Below are positions 9,986 to 19,396 of a stretch of DNA of 64,000 nucleotides, piece by piece (the stretch's first letter is position 1; each line of letters opens with the position of its first letter). The DNA is taken from assembly GCF_014643375.1 (NCBI RefSeq), contig NZ_BMJJ01000004.1:320167-384166 (forward strand). Direction: 5' to 3'. The position numbers were made by a program, and so were the translations under genes. Origin of the DNA: Aureimonas glaciei. GTDB lineage: Bacteria > Pseudomonadota > Alphaproteobacteria > Rhizobiales > Rhizobiaceae. A model generated the notes under the pieces. It saw only the letters and a list, made by a program, of their open reading frames with translations, was not told the DNA's origin and ran no database searches.

Positions 9986-11035
9986 TCAGTCGCCGGGCTC
10001 GGGCGGTTTCGCCACTTCCTGCTTGAGCGGCGCATGGCGGAACGTCGCGCGGATGATGCCGTGGTCGTTGGTGCCGAGAGCGCGGTGGTCCTTGAAGTTC
10101 AGATGGTCGTTCTGCACGACCAGCTCCACGAACTTCCACACCCGGTCCCGGCTGTTGTCGTAGAATTCCTCGCTGACCAAAATCTGGTCGAGGGACTCGC
10201 GCTCGTTGTTGAAGACGTGCGTGTAGTAGACATCGCGCGTGCTGCGATACTGCTGCAGGGTTTGCGCCGTATAGAGGTCGGCGTCGCCGCCGCCCGTGGA
10301 AAATCCCATGAGGTAGCGGGGCTGGCCGGTCAGGATGTTCAGCGTATTGCTGAGCAGGCCGTCATTGACGTCGCCGAGCACGACGACGGGCTCGTGCGTC
10401 CCTTTCATCAGGTCGGTCAGGATCATGCGCAGCGCCGTCGCCTCTGCCGTGCGGCGGATCGTCGACAGGCCGCCGCCGATGGCCTCGGCGTGCCTGGAAT
10501 AGACGTCGTTGTCGTACCAGGGCTCGCGAAAGATCTGGGTCGGCCCCTTCGACTTGAAGTGACAGACGAAGACGTGGATCGGCAGCTCATCGGCCTGGGG
10601 CTTGATCGTGAAATGCAGCACCGGCCGCGAGAACGTGTCGAGGCTGACGGCGATGTGGCTGGTCTGTTTGTCGTCGCCGCTGCTACTCAGCCGAAAGCTC
10701 TCCGGAAACTTTTCGATCCACTCGGGCTCGCCGACCAGCAGGCTGGAGCGGACAGCGCCGGCACAGACGATCTTGCCGCCGGCATGGCCCTCGGGCGCCA
10801 GCAGGGTAAATTCCTCGCTGAGACCGGCCGCGGCGAGAATGTCGGCCAGCGCGCCGGCATGCCAGAGTTCCTGGAACCCATAGACGTCCGCAGCAAGGAG
10901 TTTCAGCATCCGGGCACTGAAATCGATCTTGGCCGCGTATTCGCCCTCGGTCCACGGCCGGGAATTTTTGTAGAGCTTCAGGCCAGGACGGTTGAGATTG
11001 TAGAGATTGAAATTCGTAAAGCTGACATCCGCCAT
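9986..11035 (-). CDS. Endonuclease/exonuclease/phosphatase family protein
   Basis: 349 residues with the EEP fold landmarks in order: FTNFNLYNLN at the start, metal-binding VYGFQELWHA near residues 50-60, FVCHFKSKG in the middle, VVVLGDVNDGL with the catalytic Asp/Asn, SLDQILVSEEFYD, and a terminal TNDHGIIRATF where the final His is expected. The superfamily cleaves phosphodiesters in nucleic acids, phospholipids or signalling lipids; no signal peptide is present, so it is probably cytoplasmic. GGAGGGA lies upstream of the ATG. It is a single-gene unit and the substrate cannot be assigned. Confidence 0.83.
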   Translation of the reverse strand: MADVSFTNFNLYNLNRPGLKLYKNSRPWTEGEYAAKIDFSARMLKLLAADVYGFQELWHAGALADILAAAGLSEEFTLLAPEGHAGGKIVCAGAVRSSLLVGEPEWIEKFPESFRLSSSGDDKQTSHIAVSLDTFSRPVLHFTIKPQADELPIHVFVCHFKSKGPTQIFREPWYDNDVYSRHAEAIGGGLSTIRRTAEATALRMILTDLMKGTHEPVVVLGDVNDGLLSNTLNILTGQPRYLMGFSTGGGDADLYTAQTLQQYRSTRDVYYTHVFNNERESLDQILVSEEFYDNSRDRVWKFVELVVQNDHLNFKDHRALGTNDHGIIRATFRHAPLKQEVAKPPEPGD

Positions 11036-11203
11036 GACCGGCGCTCCCTCCTGCCATCACGGTTTTCGTTGCCGGACAACCTGGACGGGTGGAAATGTAA
11101 GGCTGGAAGCCTCGCGCTGTAAAGCGCATTCCGTGACGGAAGTCAGCCTGTTCGGGGCGATGGGCGGGGCGGACGCTTGGGCGGCACCGGCCGCCGCCTC
11201 GGG

Positions 11204-11992
11204 TCAGATCAGCTTCAGCCCCTTCAGGCTGGCATGGCCGGAGCGGCCGACGATGATGTGGTCGTGGACGGCGATGCCGAGGGGTTTGGCCGTGTCGATG
11301 ATCGTGCGCGTCATCTCGATATCGGCCCGCGACGGGGTCGGGTCGCCGGAGGGGTGGTTATGGACTAGGATGATTGCGGTCGAGGCCAGTTCGAGGGCGC
11401 GCCGGACCACTTCGCGCGGGTAGACCGGCGTGTGGTCGACGGTGCCGGTCTGCTGTACCTCGTCGGCGATGAGGGCGTTCTTCTTGTCGAGGAAAAGAAT
11501 GCGGAACTGCTCGCGCGTCTCGTAGGCCATCGCCGCTTTGCAATAGTCGAGCACCTGCGCCCAAGACGACAGGATTTCGCGCGACTTCAGCGCCGAGCGC
11601 ATGGCGCGCTCGTTGACCGCGGCGATCAGCTTCAGGTCGAGCGCCGTCGTCGGGCCGATGCCGCCGACCTCGCCGAGGCGGCGCAGCGGCGCGTTCAAAA
11701 CTTCCGACAGGGTGCCGAAGCGCGCGATCAGCGCTTTCGCCAGCGGCTTGACGTCGCGCCGGGGAATGGTGCGGAAGAGGACGAGTTCCAGGAGTTCGTA
11801 GTCGGCCAAGGCGGCCGCGCCGGCCTCGGAGAAGCGCTCTCGCAGCCGGTCGCGATGGCCGTCATGGTGCTTGGCGGGCTTGCCGGCGGTGGCCTTATCG
11901 GCGGCGACGGCGTTCGGCGTCCCGGCGGCGAGCGCGGACTTGCTCTCGTCGAGGCCCGGGATCCAGTCGTCGTCGGCCTCGCCGCCCCCCAT
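11204..11992 (-). CDS. radC: RadC/UPF0758 family JAB-domain protein
   Basis: 262 residues from the ATG at 11992; an upstream in-frame ATG at 12031 would overlap map by 35 bases. A disordered N-terminal 45 residues precede [16 protein letters not shown] and [23 protein letters not shown], then a helix-hairpin-helix [15 protein letters not shown] and the C-terminal JAMM metalloprotease-like motif [14 protein letters not shown]. The family was once linked to DNA repair, but its true role is unsettled; the intact HxH...D motif suggests metal binding. It starts 5 bases after the map stop, so the pair is probably one operon. Confidence 0.9.
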   Translation of the reverse strand: MGGGEADDDWIPGLDESKSALAAGTPNAVAADKATAGKPAKHHDGHRDRLRERFSEAGAAALADYELLELVLFRTIPRRDVKPLAKALIARFGTLSEVLNAPLRRLGEVGGIGPTTALDLKLIAAVNERAMRSALKSREILSSWAQVLDYCKAAMAYETREQFRILFLDKKNALIADEVQQTGTVDHTPVYPREVVRRALELASTAIILVHNHPSGDPTPSRADIEMTRTIIDTAKPLGIAVHDHIIVGRSGHASLKGLKLI

Positions 11993-11996
11993 CGGC

Positions 11997-12848
11997 TCAG
12001 GCGATCGGCGCGAGAGCGTCCGCGAGGGCAAGGCCCGGCGCTTCGAGCCCGCCCGGCGACCGCGTGAACACCTCGCAGCCCGTCTCGGTGACGCCGACGG
12101 TGTGCTCGTACTGGGCCGAGAGCGTGCGGTCGCGCGTCACGGCGGTCCAGCCGTCGGGCAGCACCTTCACATGCGGCTTGCCGAGATTGATCATCGGCTC
12201 GATCGTGAAGATCATGCCGGGGCGGATCTCGGCGCCTTCGCCGCGGCGCCCGTAGTGTAGGACGTTGGGCGCGTCGTGGAACAGGCGGCCGACGCCGTGG
12301 CCGCAGAAATCGCGCACCACCGAGCAGCGCTCGGCCTCGGCATAGACCTGGATCGCCGCGCCGATGTCGCCCATGTGGTTGCCCGGCTTCACCTCGGCGA
12401 TCGCCAGCTCGAGCGAGCGGTAGGTCACTTCGCAGAGCCGTTCGGCGGCGCGCTTGACGTTGCCGACGAGATACATGCGCGAGGCGTCGCCATGATAACC
12501 ATCGAGGATGAAGGTGACGTCGATGTTGACGATGTCGCCTTCGCGCAGCGGCTTGTCGTTGGGAATGCCGTGGCAGACGACGTGGTTGATCGAGGTGCAG
12601 ACGCTCTTCATGTAGCCGCGGTAGTTCAGCGTCGCCGGCAGCGCTCCCGCCTCCATCCCGAAGCGGAAGACGTGCGCGTCGATCTCTTCCGTCGTCGTGC
12701 CGGGCTTGACCAGCGCGGCCAGGCTGTCGAGGCAGCGGGCAGTGAGCTGGCAGGCCCGCCGCATGCGCGCAAAGGCCTCCGCGTCGTAGAGGCGGATGGC
12801 GCCGGTGTTGCGCGCGGGCGAGAGTTCGGCTTCGAGATAGCTGGTCAT
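11997..12848 (-). CDS. map: Type I methionine aminopeptidase
   Basis: 283 residues, the usual length for a type I enzyme with a short N-terminal extension. It removes the initiator Met from nascent proteins in the cytoplasm. All five metal ligands are visible: Asp in VNIDVT, Asp in YHGDASRMY, His in GHGVGRLFH, Glu in FTIEPMIN and Glu in AQYEHTVGV; the substrate His is in [11 protein letters not shown]. The downstream radC start is 5 bases away. Confidence 0.96.
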   Translation of the reverse strand: MTSYLEAELSPARNTGAIRLYDAEAFARMRRACQLTARCLDSLAALVKPGTTTEEIDAHVFRFGMEAGALPATLNYRGYMKSVCTSINHVVCHGIPNDKPLREGDIVNIDVTFILDGYHGDASRMYLVGNVKRAAERLCEVTYRSLELAIAEVKPGNHMGDIGAAIQVYAEAERCSVVRDFCGHGVGRLFHDAPNVLHYGRRGEGAEIRPGMIFTIEPMINLGKPHVKVLPDGWTAVTRDRTLSAQYEHTVGVTETGCEVFTRSPGGLEAPGLALADALAPIA

Positions 12849-13007
12849 GGGGTCTTGGGTTCGTCCTGTGGCTGCGGGCCGGTGTTCACACTGTTAGCCT
12901 GATGTCGCATCCAAGCGGCCGATCTTCAAGCCGCCGGCACTGTCCGGGCGCTCGGCACCCCATCGCGTGTCCACCGGCGGCCGCTGCCGAGGCCGTCAGG
13001 CGGGCCC

Positions 13008-14876
13008 TCAGGCCCTGACCTTGACGTAGGAACCCGGCGCATCCTCGATCGGCTTCAGCCGGCGGCCGCCCGGCTTGCGCGCTTTCACCCGCTCGCCGGA
13101 GAGGGGTTTAATCCAGGCCTGCCAGTGCGGCCACCAGGACCCCTTCGTCTCCGTGGCCTGCTCGAGCCAACCCTCATAAGGTATCTCCTTCGAGGGCGCC
13201 GGGCCGGTCCAGTACTGGTACTTGCCGCGGTCCGGCGGATTGACCACGCCCGAGATGTGGCCGGAGCCGGTGAGGACGAAGGTCACGTTCGGGCCGAGAT
13301 ACCGGCTGCCGACATAGACGCTGAGCGCCGGCGCGATGTGATCTTCCTTGGTCGCCAGATTGTAGATCGGCACGTCGATGCTGGCGAGGTCGATGGCCTG
13401 GCCGCCGATCTCCATGCGGCCGCTGGACAGCCGGTTCTCCAGATAGCAGTTGCGCAGGTAGAACAGATGGTTGGCGCGCGGCATGCGCGTCGAATCGGCG
13501 TTCCAGTACAGAAGGTCGAAGGGCAGGGGATCCTTGCCCTTGAGATAGTTGTCGACGAAATAGGGCCAGATCAGCTCGCCAGAGCGCAGCATGTTGAAGG
13601 CCGTCGCCATGCGCGAGCCGTCGAGATAGCCCTTGGTCTCCATGCTGCTGGCGAGCGACGCCAGCTGTTCCTCGTCGACGAAGACCTTGAGGTCGCCGGC
13701 ATGGGTGAAATCGACCTGCGTGGTCAGGAAGGTCGCCGAGCGGATGCGCTCGTCGCCCAGTCCCTTGAGATAGGCGAGAGCGGCCGCGAGCAGCGTGCCG
13801 CCGACGCAGTAGCCGACGGCGTTGACCTCGCGCTCGCCGGTCGCCTTTTCCACGGTCGACAGCGCGAACAGGATGCCCTCGTGGATGTAGTCCCGCCAGT
13901 CCTTGGCGGCGTGCTGCTCGTCCGGATTGACCCAGGAGATGACGAAGACCGTGTGGCCCTCGGCCACCGCCCAGCGGATGAAGGACTTTTCCGGGTTGAG
14001 GTCGAGGATGTAGAACTTGTTGATCCAGGGCGGCACGATGACCAGCGGGCGCTTCAGCACCGTCTCCGTCGTCGGCGTGTATTGCAGGATCTGGCAGATG
14101 CCGTTCTGCGCCACCACCTTGCCCGGCGTCACCGCCATGTTGCGGCCGACCTCGAAGCGGGTCGGATCGGCCTGGCGCAGTTTCAGGTTGCCGTGGCCGG
14201 CGGCCATGTCCTCTGCGAACATCTGCATGCCGCGCACGAGATTGGCGCCGTTGGTGCGAACCGTCTCGCGATAGACCTCCGGATTGGTCATGATGAAGTT
14301 CGAGGGCGACAGCGCGTTCGACAGCTGCGTGACGTAGAAGGCGGCCTTGTCGCGGGTGTGCGGATCGAGACCCTCGGTGCGCGCGACGAGGCCCTCGGCC
14401 CAGTGCGACGTCGTCAGATAGACCTGCTTCATCAGGTCGAAAAACAGGTTGCGGCTCCACTCCTCGTCGCGAAAGCGCTTGTCGGTGGTGGCCGAGGAGG
14501 TGCTGGCGGGCGCGGCCGGCGGCATGGCCGGCGTCTCCGGTAGTGCCGCCGCGCTCGCCATCCGGCGCATCATATTGCCCCAGATGCCGAAATAGCCGGC
14601 GAAGAGCTGCGTCTGGGCCTCCAGCGTGCGGGCGGGATCGCCCAGCCAGAACTGCGACACCTTGGACAGCGTGGTGATCATGTCGGGAATGCCGACAGGA
14701 CCCTCGTCGACGATCTCGCCCTTCTCCCGCGGCTCGACCCAGGCCGAGGCCGCCTTTCCAAGCTGCTCGATCACGCGTGCCATGTTGCGCGCGAAGGCTT
14801 CCGGGTCCTTCACCACATAGGAATCGTCCGGCTGAATACCGGAAAGATCGGGGCCGTTCGGCTCGTTGGCTGCCAT
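13008..14876 (-). CDS. phaC: Class I poly(3-hydroxyalkanoate) synthase
   Basis: 622 residues, in the class I range. The alpha/beta-hydrolase core has the PHA-synthase lipase-like box GYCVGG with the catalytic Cys, the Asp in ATKEDHIAP and the His in GSGHISGVVNPP. The PLVIVPPWINKFYILDL and ESFIRWAVAEGHTVFVISW-like segments are family hallmarks. It polymerises (R)-3-hydroxyacyl-CoA into storage granules. No phaA, phaB, phaR, phasin or depolymerase gene is adjacent, so monomer supply is encoded elsewhere. It is divergent from the following lipoprotein gene, with 169 bases between them. Confidence 0.96.
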   Translation of the reverse strand: MAANEPNGPDLSGIQPDDSYVVKDPEAFARNMARVIEQLGKAASAWVEPREKGEIVDEGPVGIPDMITTLSKVSQFWLGDPARTLEAQTQLFAGYFGIWGNMMRRMASAAALPETPAMPPAAPASTSSATTDKRFRDEEWSRNLFFDLMKQVYLTTSHWAEGLVARTEGLDPHTRDKAAFYVTQLSNALSPSNFIMTNPEVYRETVRTNGANLVRGMQMFAEDMAAGHGNLKLRQADPTRFEVGRNMAVTPGKVVAQNGICQILQYTPTTETVLKRPLVIVPPWINKFYILDLNPEKSFIRWAVAEGHTVFVISWVNPDEQHAAKDWRDYIHEGILFALSTVEKATGEREVNAVGYCVGGTLLAAALAYLKGLGDERIRSATFLTTQVDFTHAGDLKVFVDEEQLASLASSMETKGYLDGSRMATAFNMLRSGELIWPYFVDNYLKGKDPLPFDLLYWNADSTRMPRANHLFYLRNCYLENRLSSGRMEIGGQAIDLASIDVPIYNLATKEDHIAPALSVYVGSRYLGPNVTFVLTGSGHISGVVNPPDRGKYQYWTGPAPSKEIPYEGWLEQATETKGSWWPHWQAWIKPLSGERVKARKPGGRRLKPIEDAPGSYVKVRA

Positions 14877-15045
14877 GGCATGTTCCTCCGCCGACAGGAA
14901 AGCACAAACCGGCGGCCTTGGTCAGCCTCGGCGACGGACCCGGACGGCTTTTGGTCGGAAATCTTCCCGCACCGACGATCGCCTTTGCGCCGCCCCTGCT
15001 TTGGGCTATGACGAGGGTTCGACAGGACAGGACGACGGGAAGACC

Positions 15046-15444
15046 ATGATCAACGCATTGCGCGGGGCGAGCCTCCTGGCGATTTTCGTCGTCCTACCGC
15101 TTGTCGGCTGTGCACCGCTGATGCGTCCGGAAGGCCCCTCGAAGGTGGCGCAAAGGGCGCCGATCGACTCCGGGCCCTCGACGCAGCGGCGCGGCCCCGA
15201 TGGCTATCCCCTGCTCGGGGCCTTTCCGAGTTCCGCCGCGCCGCAGCTTGCCGATGCCGAGGTCAACGCCGAGCGCTCGGGTCTCCAGGGCGCGCAGGCG
15301 GGCCAGGGCACGGAGGGTGCCACCGCGGATGCCGACTATGCGCGCCAGCTTGCCGAAGCGAATGCGCTGCGGTTGAAGACCCGGCAGGACGTCGACGCAG
15401 CCGTTGCCACGGGCGGACCCGACGGCGATACCGGCACCAACTAG
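15046..15444 (+). CDS. Small putative lipoprotein
   Basis: 132 residues. The N-terminus (MINALRGASLLAIFVVLPLVGC) is a lipoprotein signal with lipobox LVGC, giving a lipidated Cys at about residue 22. The mature part is Ala/Gly/Asp-rich and low in structure, with DGYPLLGAFPSSAAPQLADAEV in the middle and a helical ADYARQLAEANALRLKTRQD near the end. No function is recognised. It lies 121 bases before the aminotransferase gene on the same strand. Confidence 0.75.
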   Translation: MINALRGASLLAIFVVLPLVGCAPLMRPEGPSKVAQRAPIDSGPSTQRRGPDGYPLLGAFPSSAAPQLADAEVNAERSGLQGAQAGQGTEGATADADYARQLAEANALRLKTRQDVDAAVATGGPDGDTGTN

Positions 15445-15565
15445 CGGCGGCCGCGACCCCGCCGAAATTTCGCTGCGCGGCCCAAAGGCGGGCGAGCGTG
15501 CGGCATCAGACCCTTCGCATCCTTCCGGCCGTCAGCGACGCCGGACGAGCTGGCCAGGACAGGAC

Positions 15566-16786
15566 ATGACGGAAGAGTTTCACAAGATCCGCAGGCTGCC
15601 GCCCTACGTTTTCGAGGAGGTGAACCGGCTGAAGGCCGGGGCCCGCGCCAAGGGCGCCGACATCGTCGATCTCGGCATGGGCAATCCCGACCTGCCGACG
15701 CCGTCCTTCGTCGTCGACAAGCTCTGCGAGGCGATCCGCGACCCGCGCACCCACCGCTACTCCGCCTCCAAGGGCATTGCCGGGCTGCGCAAGGCCCAGG
15801 CCGCCTACTACGAGCGCCGCTTCGGCGTGAAGCTCGACCCGAACACCCAGGTGGTTGCGACCCTCGGCTCGAAGGAGGGATTCGCCAACATGGCGCAGGC
15901 GATCACGGCGCCGGGCGACGTGGTGCTGTGCCCGAATCCGACCTATCCGATCCACGCCTTCGGCTTCCTGATGGCCGGCGGCACCATCCGCTCGATTCCG
16001 GCCAAGCCCGACCACGAGCAGCTCGCCGCCATAGACCGCGCCGTGCGGCACTCGATCCCGAAACCGCTGGCGATTATTCTGAACTACCCGTCCAACCCGA
16101 CGGCCTACGAGGCGGACCTCGATTTCTACGCGGAGGTCGTCGCCTTCGCCAAGAAGCACGAGATCATCATCCTGTCGGATCTGGCCTATGCCGAGATCTT
16201 CTTCGACGGGGCGCCGCCGCCGTCGATCCTGCAGGTGCCGGGAGCGATCGATGTCGCGGTGGAATTCACCTCGATGTCGAAGACCTTCTCGATGCCGGGC
16301 TGGCGCATGGGCTTTGCCGTCGGTAACGAGCGCCTCATCGCCGCCCTGGCGCGGGTAAAATCCTATCTCGACTACGGCGCCTTCACGCCGATCCAGGTGG
16401 CGGCGACGGCGGCGCTGAACGCCGGCGACGCGGCGGTGCAGGATGTCCGGGCGATCTACAAGCATCGGCGCGACGTGCTGGTTGATTCCTTCGGCCGGGC
16501 CGGCTTCCCGATTCCGGCGCCGTCCTCGACCATGTTTGCCTGGGCGCCGATCCCGCCCGCCTTCAAGGCGATGGGCTCGCTGGAATTCTCCAAGCTTCTG
16601 ATCGAAAAGGCGGATGTCGCCGTGGCGCCGGGCATCGGCTTCGGCGAGCACGGCGACGACTTCGTGCGCATCGCCCTCGTCGAAAACGAGCACCGCATCC
16701 GCCAGGCCGCGCGCAACATCAAGCGCTTCCTTGCCCCGGGGGCGGAAGCCGGGCAGAACGGCGCTCCTCTCGTCGCGACCGCCTGA
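15566..16786 (+). CDS. Class I/II PLP aminotransferase, AlaC/LL-DAP-aminotransferase-like
   Basis: 406 residues. It has the GNPDLPTPSFVVDKL entry motif, YSASKGIAGLRKA, the NYPSNPT pyridine-binding segment, SDLAYAEIFFDG and the PLP-lysine motif SMSKTFSMPGWRMGF. These enzymes move amino groups from alanine or other amino acids to 2-oxoacids. In many alphaproteobacteria this gene sits just before hom, as here, which ties it to the aspartate-family pathway by context only. The ATG at 15566 follows AGGACAGGAC. 124 bases separate it from hom. Confidence 0.9.
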   Translation: MTEEFHKIRRLPPYVFEEVNRLKAGARAKGADIVDLGMGNPDLPTPSFVVDKLCEAIRDPRTHRYSASKGIAGLRKAQAAYYERRFGVKLDPNTQVVATLGSKEGFANMAQAITAPGDVVLCPNPTYPIHAFGFLMAGGTIRSIPAKPDHEQLAAIDRAVRHSIPKPLAIILNYPSNPTAYEADLDFYAEVVAFAKKHEIIILSDLAYAEIFFDGAPPPSILQVPGAIDVAVEFTSMSKTFSMPGWRMGFAVGNERLIAALARVKSYLDYGAFTPIQVAATAALNAGDAAVQDVRAIYKHRRDVLVDSFGRAGFPIPAPSSTMFAWAPIPPAFKAMGSLEFSKLLIEKADVAVAPGIGFGEHGDDFVRIALVENEHRIRQAARNIKRFLAPGAEAGQNGAPLVATA

Positions 16787-16910
16787 GCGGTCCGATCGTC
16801 GAATTCCGGCGGCGGCCTCCTGTCGCCCCGGCATGGTCTGTGAACAGCATAGGGTCCCGCCGCGCGCCGTCGCGGCAAGGGGCCCGCGAACAAACGAAGC
16901 AAGGAACATC

Positions 16911-18215
16911 ATGGCTCGCCCGTTGAGGCTCGGCATCGCCGGGCTCGGAACGGTCGGCGCGTCGCTGGCGCGACTGATCGTCGACAGAACCGACATCTAT
17001 GCCAAGCGCTCCGGCCGCGCGGTCGAGATCGCCGCCGTCTCGGCCCGCGACCGCTCGAAGGACCGCGGCGTCGATATTTCGGGCTTTGCCTGGTTCGACG
17101 ATCCGGTCGAGCTCGCCGCCAAGGCGGACATCGACGTCTTCGTCGAACTCGTCGGCGGTTCCGAGGGCGCCGCCCCCGACGCGGTGAAGGCCGCCCTCAA
17201 CCGCGGCCTGCCGGTGGTCACGGCCAACAAGGCGCTGCTCGCCCATCACGGCGTGTCGCTGGCCAAGCTCGCCCAGCGCAAGAACACGACCATCCTCTTC
17301 GAGGCGGCCGTCGCCGGCGGCATCCCGATCATCAAGACCCTGCGCGAGGCCCTGCGCGGCAACGCGGTCAGCCGCGTCTACGGCATCCTCAACGGCACCT
17401 GCAACTACATGCTGACGCGCATGGAGAAGGAGGGCATCGCCTTCGAGGACTGCCTGAAGGACGCCCAGCGCCTCGGCTATGCCGAGGCCGATCCGACCTT
17501 CGACATCGGTGGCTTCGATGCCGCGCACAAGCTGGCGATCCTCACCTCGCTCGCTTTCGGCTGCGAGATCGACCTCGAATCAGTGTTCATCGAGGGCATC
17601 TCCGCCGTCTCCAACGACGACATCGCCGCGGCTGCCGAACTCGGCTACCGCATCAAGCTGCTCGCCGTCGCGCAGCGCACCGAGAGCGGCATCGAGCAGC
17701 GCGTCCACCCCGCGATGATCCCGATCGCCTCGGCCCTGGCGCAGATCGACGGCGTCACCAATGCTGTGGCGGTCGACAGCGACCTGCTCGGCTCGATCCT
17801 CCTGGCCGGCCCCGGCGCCGGCGGCAAGGCAACGGCCTCCGCCGTCCTCTCCGATATCCTGGACCTCGCTGCCGGCACCTCGATCCCGACCCTCGGCGTC
17901 GCGCCGGCGAGCCTCCAGCCCTACAAGCGGGCGCGGATGCGGGCGCATGAGGGCGGCTACTACATCCGCCTCACCGTGTTCGACCGGGTCGGCGCCTTCG
18001 CCTCGATCGCCCGGCGCATGGCCGAGAGCGCCATCTCGCTCGATTCGATCGTGCAGCGCCGGCGGACCGGACAGGGCGACGGCGAGACGACGCCGGTGGT
18101 GCTGATCACCCACGAGACGACGGAGGCGGCCGTCCGCAAGGCGCTCGAGGCGGTGTCGCGTGACGGGCACCTGGCGGGCGAGCCGCGGATGATCCGCATC
18201 GAGACGCTCGACTGA
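16911..18215 (+). CDS. hom: Homoserine dehydrogenase
   Basis: 434 residues, normal for a monofunctional enzyme with an ACT domain. It reduces aspartate semialdehyde to homoserine, the branch point to threonine and methionine. NAD(P)-binding GIAGLGTVGASLARL is at the N-terminus, then VTANKALLAHHG, GILNGTCNYMLTRM and YAEADPTFDIGGFDAAHKLAIL with the catalytic Lys. A C-terminal ACT domain (YYIRLTVFDRVGAFASIARRMAE) suggests threonine feedback. RBS AAGGAA precedes the ATG. Next gene glpX follows after about 100 bases. Confidence 0.96.
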   Translation: MARPLRLGIAGLGTVGASLARLIVDRTDIYAKRSGRAVEIAAVSARDRSKDRGVDISGFAWFDDPVELAAKADIDVFVELVGGSEGAAPDAVKAALNRGLPVVTANKALLAHHGVSLAKLAQRKNTTILFEAAVAGGIPIIKTLREALRGNAVSRVYGILNGTCNYMLTRMEKEGIAFEDCLKDAQRLGYAEADPTFDIGGFDAAHKLAILTSLAFGCEIDLESVFIEGISAVSNDDIAAAAELGYRIKLLAVAQRTESGIEQRVHPAMIPIASALAQIDGVTNAVAVDSDLLGSILLAGPGAGGKATASAVLSDILDLAAGTSIPTLGVAPASLQPYKRARMRAHEGGYYIRLTVFDRVGAFASIARRMAESAISLDSIVQRRRTGQGDGETTPVVLITHETTEAAVRKALEAVSRDGHLAGEPRMIRIETLD

Positions 18216-18318
18216 CCCTTGGCCACCTCGGCACAATCGGTCGGCGTGACACAGCCGCTTCATGTACTGTCGGCATGAACACTCAGCATATCCGCCTCCA
18301 GCGGGAGGGAGAGCTTCC

Positions 18319-19308
18319 ATGAACGACACCACGATCAGGCTGGACGGCCTGGACCGGGTCCTGACCATCGAGATCGCCCGCGTCACGGAGCGGGCCGCCG
18401 TCGCCGCGGCCATGTTACGCGGGCGCGGCGACGAGAAGGCGGCGGATCAGGCGGCGGTCGACGCCATGCGGTCGGAGCTGAACTGCCTCGACATCGACGG
18501 CCGCATCGTCATCGGCGAGGGCGAGCGCGATGCCGCGCCCATGCTGTTCATCGGCGAGGAGGTCGGCACAAGGCGGGGCGTGAAGGTCGACATCGCCCTC
18601 GACCCGCTCGAGGGCACGACGATCTGCGCTAAGAACCTGCCGAACTCACTCTCGGTGATCGCGGTCGCCGCGCGCGGCAGTCTCCTCAACGCGCCCGACG
18701 TCTACATGGAAAAGATCGCCATCGGCCCTGGCTATCCCGACGGGACGGTCCAGCTCGGCCGTCCGGCGGAGGCCAATGTCGCCGCGCTCGCCAAGGCCAA
18801 GGGCGTGCCGGTCGGCGAGATCACCGTCTGCATCCTCGACCGGCCGCGCCATGCCCGGCTGATCGAGGAGGTGCGCGCGACCGGTGCCGCGATCCGGCTG
18901 ATCGGCGACGGCGACGTCGCCGGCGTCATCCACGTCACCGATCCCGAGGAGACCGGCATCGATCTCTACATCGGCACCGGCGGCGCGCCCGAGGGCGTTC
19001 TGGCCGCGGCGGCGCTCCTGTGCACCGGCGGCCAGATGCAGGGCCGCCTGCAGCTCAACACCCACGAGAAGCGAGCGCGCGCCGAGAAGATGGGCATCAC
19101 CGATCCCACCCGGATCTACACCCTCGACGACATGGCGCGCGGCGACGTGATCTTCGCCGCCACCGGCGTCACCGACGGCAACATGCTGGACGGCGTGCGT
19201 TTCTACCGCGACCGCATCGAAACCCACACCGTCGTCATGCGCTCCGTCTCGCGCACGGTGCGCGAGATCCGCGCCAAGCATTTTGACCGGACCAAGCTCG
19301 GCCTTTGA
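18319..19308 (+). CDS. glpX: Class II fructose-1,6-bisphosphatase
   Basis: 329 residues, the GlpX family length. Key stretches: GRIVIGEGERDAAPML and DIALDPLEGTTICAKN (metal-binding Glu and Asp residues), DRPRHARLIEEVRATGA, RLIGDGDVAG and YIGTGGAPEGVLAAAAL. It hydrolyses fructose-1,6-bisphosphate in gluconeogenesis and, in some bacteria, sedoheptulose bisphosphate. GGGAGGGAGAG lies upstream of the ATG. It sits between hom and recJ. Confidence 0.95.
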   Translation: MNDTTIRLDGLDRVLTIEIARVTERAAVAAAMLRGRGDEKAADQAAVDAMRSELNCLDIDGRIVIGEGERDAAPMLFIGEEVGTRRGVKVDIALDPLEGTTICAKNLPNSLSVIAVAARGSLLNAPDVYMEKIAIGPGYPDGTVQLGRPAEANVAALAKAKGVPVGEITVCILDRPRHARLIEEVRATGAAIRLIGDGDVAGVIHVTDPEETGIDLYIGTGGAPEGVLAAAALLCTGGQMQGRLQLNTHEKRARAEKMGITDPTRIYTLDDMARGDVIFAATGVTDGNMLDGVRFYRDRIETHTVVMRSVSRTVREIRAKHFDRTKLGL

Positions 19309-19396
19309 CCATGCCCGTCGCGATGCCGTGCGCCAGAGACCGCCGATCCGCCCCGCCCAACCGCTTGCCGCCGCCGTCGGCGATCGCCTTCGCGCG

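Noticed and set aside
11204..11992. radC as a mobile-element or defence marker
   Set aside because: Short RadC proteins are found in islands, but this is the full-length chromosomal form coupled to map with host-like composition.
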